Below are positions 1 to 7,699 of a stretch of 44,478 nt of DNA, in pieces. A program made the position numbers and the translations under genes. Numbering within the stretch: position 1 is the first letter of the stretch; the number at the start of each line of letters is the position of its first letter. Source of the DNA: Candidatus Falkowbacteria bacterium CG10_big_fil_rev_8_21_14_0_10_39_11 (GTDB taxonomy: Bacteria; Patescibacteriota; Patescibacteriia; UBA11705); contig PFAP01000007.1 of the NCBI GenBank assembly GCA_002773615.1, forward strand, positions 1,821-46,298, given 5' to 3'. The notes under the pieces are model-generated. The model was given only the letters and a program-made list of their open reading frames with translations, was not told the origin of the DNA and did not search any database.

Positions 1-1422
1 GCTGATCAAGATGGTCTTCAAGGCGGTCGAATATTTTATTATGATGAAACCAAAAATTGGTGGAGCCGAGCGGGTGTAACATTAAACATGCCCATTGGCG
101 AGCCAGGAGGTCCGGATTCAGAGGTTTTCTGGGATTTTGGTGCTGATAAACAAATTCATGAAAAGTCCAAGTTCAAAGATGAAATATGTCATGTCAACTG
201 TGATTGCGGCCGGTTCATTGAGATTGGCAATAATGTTTTCATGCAATATATTAAAACTGAAGATGGTTTTGAACAGTTGCCACAGAAAAATGTTGATTTT
301 GGTGGTGGACTAGAAAGAATGGCCATGGCCGTGATAGACTCTCCGGATATTTTTCACATTGATTTGTTTCAAGGGGCAATCAAAAAATTGGAGGAGCTTA
401 GTGGCAAAAAATATAATGACAGTGTAGATGATGACAAAGCGTTTAGAATTATTGCTGACCATTTGAAGGCCGCTACTTTGCTTATTTTTGACGGAGCTGT
501 GCCGTCAAATGTGGATCAAGGTTATTTCACTCGTCGCATGATTCGCCGCTCAGTGCGTTATGCCAACCAGCTTGGAATCAAAGAAAGTTTCGCGGCGGAA
601 ATTGTTGCAGCCTATATAAATTATTATTCTGAAATTTATAAAATTGCGGACAAGAAAGATCAGATTCTAATCGAAGTAAAAAAAGAAGAAGAAAAATTTG
701 AAAAAACATTAGAAAATGGTTTGCGGGAACTAGAAAAAATGTTTTCAGTCGGGAAAATTGAAAAAATTAGAGTGGGACAAAAATTGCCGACACTTAACAG
801 AGTAGATGCTAAAAAAGCTTTTGAACTGTATCAGTCTTATGGTTTCCCTTTGGAATTGATTCAAGAAGAATTGGCTAAACGTGCGTTAATGGTTGAGGAA
901 GATGAATTTAAGAAAGAATTCGCAGCTCACCAGGAATTGTCTCGCCAAGGCGCGGAGAAAAAGTTCAAAGGTGGCTTGGCTGAGCATACAGAAGAAACCA
1001 AAAAGCTTCATACAGCCACTCATTTGTTGCAAGCAGCTTTGCGCCAAGTTTTGGGTAAGCATGTGGAACAGCGCGGTAGTAATATTACGGCTGATCGTTT
1101 GAGGTTTGATTTTACTCATTCAGATAAAATGACACCAGAGCAGATCAAAGAGGTTGAGGATCTTGTTAATCAATGGATTCAGGCTGATTACAAGGTGGTT
1201 TGTGAAGAACTGCCATATGACGAGGCCAGAAAGCGGGATGTGATGGGTTTGTTTGAAGATAAATATGGTGATATAGTAAAAGTGTATACCGTGGGTGATG
1301 TTTCAGCTGAGCTTTGTGGCGGTCCTCATGTGGATCATGTCGGTGAACTTGGCCACTTCAAGATCAAAAAAGAAGAATCCAGTTCAGCTGGTATTCGAAG
1401 AATAAAAGCAATATTAAATTAA
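1..1422 (+). CDS. alaS: Alanine--tRNA ligase, 5' end cut by the window
   Basis: The enzyme attaches alanine to tRNA-Ala in the cytoplasm and edits mischarged tRNA. The frame is open from base 1, so the ATG at 88 is internal; 473 residues are visible. The aminoacylation core shows GEPGGPDSEVFWDFG. The editing domain carries HTATH and a CGGPHV motif where the family usually has CGGTHV, with the metal-binding Cys and His kept. The protein stops at AGIRRIKAILN, right after the editing domain, so the C-terminal C-Ala (DHHA1) domain of typical ~875-residue bacterial enzymes is missing. Such short AlaRS forms occur in reduced CPR genomes, so this is probably native and not a truncation. A small gene starts 7 bp after the stop. 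Confidence 0.97.
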   Translation, partial: ADQDGLQGGRIFYYDETKNWWSRAGVTLNMPIGEPGGPDSEVFWDFGADKQIHEKSKFKDEICHVNCDCGRFIEIGNNVFMQYIKTEDGFEQLPQKNVDFGGGLERMAMAVIDSPDIFHIDLFQGAIKKLEELSGKKYNDSVDDDKAFRIIADHLKAATLLIFDGAVPSNVDQGYFTRRMIRRSVRYANQLGIKESFAAEIVAAYINYYSEIYKIADKKDQILIEVKKEEEKFEKTLENGLRELEKMFSVGKIEKIRVGQKLPTLNRVDAKKAFELYQSYGFPLELIQEELAKRALMVEEDEFKKEFAAHQELSRQGAEKKFKGGLAEHTEETKKLHTATHLLQAALRQVLGKHVEQRGSNITADRLRFDFTHSDKMTPEQIKEVEDLVNQWIQADYKVVCEELPYDEARKRDVMGLFEDKYGDIVKVYTVGDVSAELCGGPHVDHVGELGHFKIKKEESSSAGIRRIKAILN

Positions 1423-1429
1423 AAAAAAT

Positions 1430-1669
1430 ATGACGCCACAAACTAATCCATTTGAGGACGGGAGTAATGTACATGAGTATGAGATTGCCGGTCACAAGGA
1501 TCGGGGACCAGCTTGGATAAATAAGGCGGATTTTGAATTTCTTGAATCGGTTCATCAACGAGCCGGTACTGACAAGCTTGAACCGGGGGAGTTGGATCGG
1601 GCTTTGGCTTTGATAAAAAGATTAAAAGAATCTTTGTCCGCTGGTGGAGGTATTAGTCCTAAATCATAA
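1430..1669 (+). CDS. Small hypothetical protein, 79 aa
   Basis: I do not recognise a family. The protein is mixed-charge and soluble, without signal or membrane segment. A helix-forming stretch near the C-terminus (LDRALALIKRLKESL) is followed by a Gly/Ser/Pro tail. It starts 7 bp after alaS with an A-rich leader and no SD, the start type used by most housekeeping genes here, so co-transcription with alaS is likely. Codon use resembles the neighbours. The antisense ORF 1364-1558 is a shadow. Confidence 0.55.
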   Translation: MTPQTNPFEDGSNVHEYEIAGHKDRGPAWINKADFEFLESVHQRAGTDKLEPGELDRALALIKRLKESLSAGGGISPKS

Positions 1670-1680
1670 ATAATTATAAT

Positions 1681-1902
1681 ATGAAATTTGGATTTGAAGG
1701 ACCAAGATCAGGCTTTAATAAAGATGATGTGTCGGATAGTGAGCGGATTAGTCGAGGAATTTTGGGTGATGATGAATTTGAACGACAAAGAGATATGGCC
1801 AGAGACGTTGAAGGTGGAACTGAAAGACAAGAAGAAAAGATAACTCGAAAAATGGAACGGCCGTCAAAAAATGATGTGGCCGATGATTCGGAAGAAGAGT
1901 AA
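1681..1902 (+). CDS. Small charged hypothetical protein, 73 aa
   Basis: No recognised family. The product is very hydrophilic, rich in Asp, Glu, Arg and Lys, and probably disordered, ending DDSEEE. It starts 11 bp after the previous gene with ATG in an AT-rich context, which fits a short alaS-linked operon. An antisense ORF of 97 aa covers the same bases but has no start context or family signal. Evidence is limited to position and composition. Confidence 0.45.
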   Translation: MKFGFEGPRSGFNKDDVSDSERISRGILGDDEFERQRDMARDVEGGTERQEEKITRKMERPSKNDVADDSEEE

Positions 1903-2046
1903 AGATCAGAATCGGCAATTTTGTCCGATGAAGTAGGACAACATCTTTGGAGTGAGGTCTGAACCATCAGTTTACAAATCGATGATAATTTTTAATAGAA
2001 TTAAAGGTTTTAAGAAAAAAAGAGTTTAATAAATTAATATAGACGT

Positions 2047-2331
2047 ATGGCAAAGAAATGCGAAAAGTGCGGGGCGCCGATCGAAGGCTTCCTGTCCAAG
2101 ATTTCCGGTTTTATGGGGGTAAAGAAGTCGGAAACAGATCCAAATAAATGTACAAAGTGTGTTACCGGTGATACTCATGAACATTTAGAAGAAACAAAAG
2201 TTGAACATACCGAGGCACCAAAAGTTGAAATGAATGGAACCGAAGATGTCGCTGATGAGATTCAAGAGGAAAAAGAAATGGAACCAACGGAGGAAAAATC
2301 TGAAACTCAAGAAAATCAACCCCAAATGTAA
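2047..2331 (+). CDS. Small zinc-ribbon protein with acidic tail, 94 aa
   Basis: The N-terminus has CEKCGAP and, about 30 residues later, CTKC, a CxxC...CxxC zinc-ribbon pattern. The region between them contains LSKISGFMGVKK. The C-terminal half is a low-complexity Glu/Thr/Pro tail, probably disordered. Function is unknown; such small ribbons often bind nucleic acid or protein, which is inference. ATG at 2047 has no SD. A clear intrinsic terminator follows within 10 bp and ends this transcription unit. Confidence 0.7.
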   Translation: MAKKCEKCGAPIEGFLSKISGFMGVKKSETDPNKCTKCVTGDTHEHLEETKVEHTEAPKVEMNGTEDVADEIQEEKEMEPTEEKSETQENQPQM

Positions 2332-2340
2332 CGCTAAAAA

Positions 2341-2367
2341 AAGTACTCATGTCATGAGTGCTTTTTT
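2341..2367 (+). terminator. Intrinsic terminator after the zinc-ribbon gene
   Basis: GTACTCAT and ATGAGTGC form an 8-bp stem (one G-T wobble) with a 3-nt loop, followed by a T6 run. Confidence 0.85.
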
Positions 2368-2450
2368 GTTGCCGTCGTAATAAATTTATGTAATAAATTG
2401 TATAAATCGTCAATATAGGCGAGAGAGTATTTTTTTGATAAAATATAGTT

Positions 2451-2880
2451 TAGTAATGAGTAAAGAGTAAAGAGTAATTTATGAAGATTAATGAATTTTA
2501 TGATTTAATTGCTTGGAAAAAGGCTTATTCTTTGGTTCTAAATATTTACAAAATAACAAAGGGACTACCGAAAGAAGAGGTTTACGGCTTGATATCTCAA
2601 ATGAGACGAGCTGCTATTTCAATTACAGCAAATATTGCTGAAGGTTTTTCAAGGTACCATTTTAAAGACAAGGTTCGTTTTTACTATCAATCAAGGGGTT
2701 CATTGTCAGAGGTTTTGAATTTTGTTTTAGTAATAAGAGATTTGTCATATATAAATGAGTTTGAATCTGGAAGGTTAATTGAAGATTGCATAGAAATTAA
2801 GAAACGGATTGATTAGATCGATTGAGAAACAAAGCTAGCCAAGTTACATTTTACGTTTTACTCTTTACTTTTTATTACTA
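2451..2880. mobile_element. Four-helix-bundle gene cassette with terminal inverted repeats
   Basis: The left end (2451-2477) reads TAGTAATGAGTAAAGAGTAA and continues with GAGTAA. The reverse complement of the right end (2844-2880) begins TAGTAATAAAAAGTAAAGAG and continues with TAAA and GTAA blocks. The two ends are therefore imperfect inverted repeats of about 27-37 bp around a single ORF. The right end lies 3 bp before the mutS ATG. Four-helix-bundle/IVS proteins are known as passengers of intervening sequences in bacterial rRNA, and the layout suggests a small mobilisable unit. No transposase is present. Mobility is inference. Confidence 0.55.
2481..2816 (+). CDS. Four-helix bundle protein (S23/IVS family)
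   Basis: The 111-residue protein has the pattern of this family: an N-terminal DLIAWKKAYSLVLNIYKIT, then LPKEEVYGLISQMRRAAISI, then TANIAEGF and a final pair of helices. The length is normal (about 110-130 aa). Relatives are encoded by insertions in 23S rRNA and resemble the Avd accessory protein of diversity-generating retroelements, where they bind nucleic acid. No reverse transcriptase or variable repeat is visible here. The gene stands alone inside inverted repeats, has no SD, and lies between the zinc-ribbon terminator and mutS. Its function in the cell is unknown. Confidence 0.85.
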   Translation: MKINEFYDLIAWKKAYSLVLNIYKITKGLPKEEVYGLISQMRRAAISITANIAEGFSRYHFKDKVRFYYQSRGSLSEVLNFVLVIRDLSYINEFESGRLIEDCIEIKKRID

Positions 2881-2883
2881 CAT

Positions 2884-5433
2884 ATGGCTGAGCTAACCCC
2901 AATGTTTAAACAATTTTATGAAATAAAGGAAAAGTATCCCAATGATATTTTGTTTTTTCGTATGGGGGATTTTTATGAAATGTTTGGTGAGGATGCCCGG
3001 GTGGCTTCAAAAATTTTGAATATTACATTGACCAGTCGAGCCAAAGGAACTGAAAATGAAACGCCAATGTGTGGAATCCCGCATCATGCAGCGGAAGGCT
3101 ATATGGCTAAATTGACTCGGGCTGGTAAACGAGTGGCTGTTTGTGATCAGATTAGTGATCCTGCTTTGCCAGGAATAGTGAAGCGAGATGTAGTTCGAGT
3201 TGTTACTCCAGGTACAACTATGGATGAAAATGTACTGGATAATAACAATAATAATTATTTACTCAGCTTGTATTTGCAAAAAGATGTTTGGGGATTGGCG
3301 ATTTGTGATTTAACCACAGGTGAATTTCAAGCGAGTGAATTTGGTGATGTTGATATTATCAAAACAGAAGTCAATCGTTTGGATCCGAATGAAGTGATTG
3401 TGGCTCCGGAGCTATATAATGATTCACGGTATAGTGAATATGTTCAATCTTTGAATAACGTACAGGTTTATACTTTACCGGCGTATGAAAAAGCGGAAAA
3501 AAGTTTGTCTCAACAATTTAAGGTCAAAAACTTGTCCAGTTTTGGTTTGAATGAAATCCCAAATGCGATTGAAGCAGCCGGGCAGTTGCTTGGTTATTTA
3601 AAAGAAACTCAAAAGACTTCATTGGAACATTTGTTGACAATAAAAAGGTATGCGGCTGAAAATTTTATGGTGTTGGACCAGTCAACGATTAGAAATTTGG
3701 AATTGTTTCAAAATAATTGGGATTTTTCACGTCGAGGCAGTTTGATTGGTGTGCTTGATCGAACGTTAACCGCCATGGGTGCTCGGCTACTCAGAAAAAA
3801 TATTGCGTTACCATATATTAGTGTCAATCAGATTAATGCCAGACATGAGGCGGTGGAAGAATTGATCGGAGCACCAATTATTTGTGATGATTTTATTACT
3901 AATTTGAAGCAAATGGTTGATTTTGAGCGTTTAGTCGGAAAAATTGGTTGTGCTAGAGCTAATGCGCGTGATTTGGTGGCGCTCAAAAATAGTTTGGTGT
4001 TGATTGCTCCAATTGTGATGGCCATGGAGAATGTGAAAGCTGATTTATTGATAAAAATTAAGAATAATCTGCCTGAAAATACAGAACTGATTGAATTAAT
4101 TGAGAAAACTTTGGTGGATGAGCCGCCAGCTATGTTGACTGATGGCGGAATGATCAGAGAAGGAAATCATCAAGAGTTGGATGATTTACGACAGGTTTCT
4201 CGAGGTGGCAAAGAATGGCTGATGGATTATCAAACTAAGCAGATTGAAGTGACTGGTATTTCTACTTTAAAAGTAAAATTTAATAAAGTTTTTGGTTATT
4301 ATATCGAGATGAGCAAGGCTAACGCATTGTCAGCACCGGCCAATTATATTCGTAAACAAACTTTGGTTAATGCAGAACGATTTATCACACCTGAGTTAAA
4401 AGAGTATGAAGATAAAGTGTTGGGAGCAGAAGATAAAATCGGTCAAATTGAATATCAGCTGTTTAATGAACTCAGGGAAAAAGTGGTGAAATATTTTGCT
4501 GATATACAGCTCACCGCTTTGTTGATAGCAGAATTGGATGTTTTGCTTGGTTTTTCAATTATTGCAAAAGAAAATAATTATTGTCGGCCACACATGAATG
4601 ATAATGATGAAATTTTGATCAAAGAAGGTCGACACCCAGTGATTGAAACGATTGAAGATCGGTACGTCCCCAATGACGCTACTTTGGATCACAAAACTAA
4701 TGAGATGATTATATTGACCGGACCAAATATGAGTGGTAAGTCCAGTTTCTTGCGTCAGGTGGCTTTGATTACTTTGATGGCGCAGATAGGATGTTTTGTT
4801 CCAGCCAAAGAGGCAAATTTGGCGGTTGTAGATCGGATTTTTACTCGAGTCGGTGCCAGTGATAATTTGAGTCAAGGTGTGTCTACTTTTATGAATGAAA
4901 TGCAGGAAGCGGCTAATATTTTACACAACGCAACAAAACGTTCGTTGATAATTTTGGATGAAGTCGGACGAGGAACGTCAACTTTTGATGGTGTTAGTAT
5001 CGCTTGGGCGATTGTGGAATATATTCATAATGAGTTACGGGCGAAAACTTTGTTTGCTACGCATTATCATGAGTTGACAGAAATAGTTACCAAACTTGAT
5101 CGAGTTGAAAATTACTGCGTAGCGGTATCCGAAAAAGAAGGTAAGGTAGTTTTTTTGCATCAAATAGTCAAGGGAGCGACCAGTGACAGTTATGGAATAG
5201 AGGTGGCTAAATTGGCGGGATTGCCGAGTTCAATTATTGAGCGCGCCGAAGAAGTGCTTCGAGAGCTGGAAGAAAAATCAAACATGGTGATTGATAAACC
5301 AATTCAAACCAGCTTACAATTATCGCCAAAAGAAGAAAGGTTGACCAAAGCTATTGCCAAAGTTGATCCCAATACTATTACACCGCTTGAAGCGTTGCAA
5401 AAAATAGAAGAATGGCGCAAAGAATTGGAATAG
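2884..5433 (+). CDS. mutS: DNA mismatch repair protein MutS
   Basis: MutS binds mismatches and recruits MutL. At 849 aa it is normal bacterial MutS1 length. The N-terminal mismatch-recognition motif is intact (GDFYEMF, with F30 and E32). The C-terminal ATPase has Walker A GPNMSGKSS from about residue 613 (Ser where GPNMAGKST is commoner), Walker B IILDEVGRGTSTFDG, and FATHYHEL. The last residues match the usual ITPLEAL...EWRKEL ending. ATG 2884 gives the expected TPMFKQFYEIK start. There is no SD and the cassette repeat ends 3 bp upstream, so the native leader may have been replaced. mutL lies 3.4 kb downstream, not adjacent. A diverged second copy of the gene's last 18 codons lies at 5645-5701. 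Confidence 0.98.
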   Translation: MAELTPMFKQFYEIKEKYPNDILFFRMGDFYEMFGEDARVASKILNITLTSRAKGTENETPMCGIPHHAAEGYMAKLTRAGKRVAVCDQISDPALPGIVKRDVVRVVTPGTTMDENVLDNNNNNYLLSLYLQKDVWGLAICDLTTGEFQASEFGDVDIIKTEVNRLDPNEVIVAPELYNDSRYSEYVQSLNNVQVYTLPAYEKAEKSLSQQFKVKNLSSFGLNEIPNAIEAAGQLLGYLKETQKTSLEHLLTIKRYAAENFMVLDQSTIRNLELFQNNWDFSRRGSLIGVLDRTLTAMGARLLRKNIALPYISVNQINARHEAVEELIGAPIICDDFITNLKQMVDFERLVGKIGCARANARDLVALKNSLVLIAPIVMAMENVKADLLIKIKNNLPENTELIELIEKTLVDEPPAMLTDGGMIREGNHQELDDLRQVSRGGKEWLMDYQTKQIEVTGISTLKVKFNKVFGYYIEMSKANALSAPANYIRKQTLVNAERFITPELKEYEDKVLGAEDKIGQIEYQLFNELREKVVKYFADIQLTALLIAELDVLLGFSIIAKENNYCRPHMNDNDEILIKEGRHPVIETIEDRYVPNDATLDHKTNEMIILTGPNMSGKSSFLRQVALITLMAQIGCFVPAKEANLAVVDRIFTRVGASDNLSQGVSTFMNEMQEAANILHNATKRSLIILDEVGRGTSTFDGVSIAWAIVEYIHNELRAKTLFATHYHELTEIVTKLDRVENYCVAVSEKEGKVVFLHQIVKGATSDSYGIEVAKLAGLPSSIIERAEEVLRELEEKSNMVIDKPIQTSLQLSPKEERLTKAIAKVDPNTITPLEALQKIEEWRKELE

Positions 5434-5442
5434 TTTTTTTCT

Positions 5443-5616
5443 CGCTATGTTGCAGTCCTCTACGAGAGACTACAACATAGCGGAAATCTTGTTTTGTGCC
5501 TCACTGCGATTACTGTTATGTTAGAGTCTCTCGTAGAGGACTCTGACACAACGAGATGTTTCGCTGTGAGAGACTACAACATAGCGGAAATCTTGTTTTT
5601 GTTTTGTGCCTCACTG
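5443..5616. repeat. Palindromic repeat patch after mutS (MITE-like)
   Basis: A 40-nt hairpin (5443-5482) pairs CGCTATGTTG with CAACATAGCG around an AGTCCTC...GAGAGACT inner stem. The inner 18-mer AGTCCTCTACGAGAGACT (5454-5471) recurs as a perfect inverted copy at 5525-5542. A direct repeat beginning GAGAGACTACAACATAGCGG and ending TGCCTCACTG occurs at 5464-5506 and 5568-5616; the second copy carries 6 extra bases. No ORF or recognised IS is present. The patch sits between mutS and a duplicated mutS tail. With the tail and the J-protein promoter region it fills the 366-bp gap 5434-5799. Confidence 0.7.
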
Positions 5617-5632
5617 TAATTTTTGTTCCTGT

Positions 5633-5701
5633 TATGTCAATGCAATAACGCCGATGGAGGCGTTGCAGCAGATCGAGAAGTGGAAACGGGAAGTAGAATA
5701 A
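5633..5701 (+). pseudogene. Detached second copy of the mutS 3' end
   Basis: In one frame the bases read NAITPMEALQQIEKWKREVE followed by TAA. The real MutS ends NTITPLEALQKIEEWRKELE. The 20 residues align without gaps, with conservative changes and different codons, so this is a homologous but diverged tail and not a recent tandem copy. No start codon or body precedes it; the frame runs into the repeat patch. It most likely records insertion of the repeat or replacement of the mutS 3' end by recombination with a related allele. Confidence 0.8.
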
Positions 5702-5799
5702 TTTTGGCTGAGGTTGACAAATGTTACAAAATCATCTTAACTATAATGTTAAGGTTTTTGTTATTTTACAATCACATTACAAACAACAGGAGGTAAATC

Positions 5800-6588
5800 A
5801 TGATTTGGCAAGTTGTGTTTATCGTGTTGATTATCGGTTCTATTTTGGTTGGTTTGGGCTTGGTCTTGTCTTCTTTTATCGAAAAAGAGGATGATAGTAA
5901 GGTAGATTTGGTTTACAAGATCAGTCGAGATGTTCATAAAACTTTCGAAGGTGTGTTGCATGCGGGTCGTAAACAATATGAAACATCCAGTGTTGGTCGA
6001 AAAAATATTATCGCAGATATGGCTATTATGGCGGTGTGGGACATGGTTATAAAAAATTTATCTCACTTGGATCCAGCCACAAAAGTTCGTCAAGAAATTG
6101 AAAAGTTGGTTCAAGAAACTTTGGTCGTGGTAGATCGAGCGCGAGTCAATGCTGAGAATCATGGTTCTGTTGATGCAGAGCAATACGTTGAAAACTGTAT
6201 GGAAGAGTTGCATGATATAGCCAACTCCATTTCTGACTCAAAATCATTTGGAGAGATTAAAAAGAAAATTCTTCAAATCAAGCGTGACATGAAAATAGTT
6301 GCTGAAGCTGATAGCTTTGACGATGATGGTGATCAATCTGATTCAAAACAAACATCACAAACCAAGACATCAGATTATTATGGGATACTTGGGGTGAAAG
6401 CCACTGCGACTAAAAGTGAAATTCGAACAGCATATTTGAAATTGGCTAGTGAGTATCATCCTGACAAGTATTCTCACCTAGCAACTGAAATGCAGAAGAT
6501 TGCAAAAGAAAGGTTTCTAAAGATCAATGAAGCTTATGAAGTTCTTTCAAGCGCTCAAAAACGAAAACAATATGATCAAACACTTTGA
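5800..6588 (+). CDS. Membrane-anchored protein with C-terminal J domain, 262 aa
   Basis: J domains stimulate DnaK-type Hsp70 ATPases. Residues 2-25 form one hydrophobic segment (VVFIVLIIGSILVGLGLVL). A helical, charged middle of about 165 residues follows. The last 70 residues are a J domain: DYYGILGV at about 192, the HPD motif at 220-222, and FLKINEAYEVLS. The C-terminal position of the J domain resembles the DjlA arrangement, although the middle does not look like TerB to me. ATG 5800 has a strong SD (AGGAGGT). A TTGACA (5714) and TATAAT (5742) are 22 bp apart, too wide for a confident promoter. The VWA gene follows 14 bp downstream. Confidence 0.88.
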   Translation: MIWQVVFIVLIIGSILVGLGLVLSSFIEKEDDSKVDLVYKISRDVHKTFEGVLHAGRKQYETSSVGRKNIIADMAIMAVWDMVIKNLSHLDPATKVRQEIEKLVQETLVVVDRARVNAENHGSVDAEQYVENCMEELHDIANSISDSKSFGEIKKKILQIKRDMKIVAEADSFDDDGDQSDSKQTSQTKTSDYYGILGVKATATKSEIRTAYLKLASEYHPDKYSHLATEMQKIAKERFLKINEAYEVLSSAQKRKQYDQTL

Positions 6589-6602
6589 ACTGGGAGGTGA
6601 AT

Positions 6603-7415
6603 ATGAGTAGTGATATTGAAAAAAGAGAAAAATCAGGTGCAATGACTTCTGGTGGAACGGTGAGTATCTCGGCTATAAAGCGTAGACGGGAATCGGAGAA
6701 GTCTGTAAGTGATTTGGTTCGAGTGGTAAAAATGAATCCCAAGTTGCAGTTGATTCTTATGTTTGATATTACAGCCAGTATGTTTGGATATTTTGAAGAA
6801 GTGAGAAAGCATTTGGCTATGATTGTTGCGGCGGTTAGAGAAAGAGTACCACGCTCAGAATTTGCAATCTTTGCTTTTCGTAATCATGGTGATAAAGACC
6901 GTTATGATCAGATTTTTTATACCTCTCCATTGACTTCAGATTTGTCAGTCGTGAATCGAGCGATTGAGAAAATCAGAAGAGGTGGTGGGGGACCAGATGC
7001 TCTCACATGTATGGAAGAATGTCTGCGAGCAGCCAATGGATTGAGTTGGAAGGAATCAGCTCAAAAAGCCATTGTGGTTATCGGTGATATGCCGCCACAT
7101 GGAGTTCTGGATTCAGTAACAAAATGCTACGCTGGGATTGATTATCGACAGGAAGTAATTGGTTTCAAGAAAAAGCAAATTAAGGTGTATTCAGTATTTT
7201 GTGGAACTAGTCAACGAGTTCGAGATTTTTACCAGAAGATGGCCACTGATACAAATGGTCGATTTATGGATTTTGACAGTATTGAAATGATTGTTGAGCT
7301 AATTGTTGGGGTTAGCATGAAAGAAACGGGCAATTTAGATAAGTTTTTGGCTGATTTAAGGTCAAGAAAGCAGCTTAGTCCAGCCAAAGAAAGGGTCTTG
7401 AAGCTTTTGGAATAA
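6603..7415 (+). CDS. VWA (von Willebrand factor A) domain protein, 270 aa
   Basis: VWA domains bind partners through a metal site (MIDAS). The site is visible: D55-I-T57-A-S59 (DxTxS in place of DxSxS), a conserved PDAL segment after a Gly-rich run (RRGGGGPDAL), and VVIGDMPPHG. The N-terminal ~40 residues are charged and rich in Ser and Arg. There is no signal peptide, so the protein should be cytosolic. The track starts at TTG 6585; ATG 6603, with GGGAGG 5-10 bp upstream, is the better start. It forms an operon with the membrane J-domain gene and ends at a terminator. The pairing suggests a chaperone-like complex at the membrane, which is inference. Confidence 0.88.
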   Translation: MSSDIEKREKSGAMTSGGTVSISAIKRRRESEKSVSDLVRVVKMNPKLQLILMFDITASMFGYFEEVRKHLAMIVAAVRERVPRSEFAIFAFRNHGDKDRYDQIFYTSPLTSDLSVVNRAIEKIRRGGGGPDALTCMEECLRAANGLSWKESAQKAIVVIGDMPPHGVLDSVTKCYAGIDYRQEVIGFKKKQIKVYSVFCGTSQRVRDFYQKMATDTNGRFMDFDSIEMIVELIVGVSMKETGNLDKFLADLRSRKQLSPAKERVLKLLE

Positions 7416-7418
7416 TAA

Positions 7419-7442
7419 TTGAGGGATAAAATCTCTCTTTTT
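7419..7442 (+). terminator. Intrinsic terminator after the VWA gene
   Basis: GAGGGAT and ATCTCTC pair with one mismatch around a short A-rich loop, followed by T6. A nearly identical hairpin recurs at 8675-8697. Confidence 0.75.
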
Positions 7443-7454
7443 TGTTCTTTATTT

Positions 7455-7572
7455 GTCATGCTGAACTAGTTTCAGCATCTCCATCTAGTTGACTACTGAA
7501 TGGAGACCCTGAAATAATACCGGATCAAGCCTGCCTACCGGCAGGCAGGTCCGGCACAAGATTCAGGGTGAC
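7455..7572. repeat. Compound REP-like element, copy A, with nested palindrome
   Basis: The element is bounded by GTCA and TGAC. Hairpin 1 is ATGCTGAA-ctagt-TTCAGCAT (7458-7478). A CTCCAT/ATGGAG stem links it to hairpin 2, CCCTGAA...TTCAGGG (7507-7568). The loop of hairpin 2 holds an extra palindrome close to CCTGCCTACCGGCAGGCAGG, flanked by CCGG bases. The same plan occurs at 10722, 11552 and 37236. It lies between the VWA terminator and the ncRNA promoter; the rest of 7573-7664 is plain AT-rich sequence. Confidence 0.75.
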
Positions 7573-7664
7573 AACGAGAGAGGAAATAAAAAAAGTGAAA
7601 TAATTATCAAACACTAGATTTTGTTTATAATTAGTCAAATTTTTGTAGTTGTTGTTATGATCTA

Positions 7665-7693
7665 TTGACAAATCAAAAAATGTATGCTATAAT
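7665..7693 (+). promoter_or_regulatory. Perfect consensus sigma-70 promoter for the large ncRNA
   Basis: TTGACA (7665-7670), a 17-bp spacer and TATAAT (7688-7693), with an extended -10 TGC just before it. This is the best promoter in the window. The predicted start is near 7700. No start codon with coding potential follows. Confidence 0.93.
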
Positions 7694-7699
7694 GGAATA

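Noticed and set aside
2481-2816. Diversity-generating retroelement accessory (Avd)
   Set aside because: No reverse transcriptase, template repeat or variable repeat is in the window; the plain four-helix/IVS family is the safer call.
5464-5616. CRISPR array
   Set aside because: Only two direct repeats of unequal length, with inverted parts and no regular spacers or cas genes.
5714-5747. Promoter for the J-domain gene
   Set aside because: TTGACA and TATAAT are both present but 22 bp apart, too wide for a confident call.
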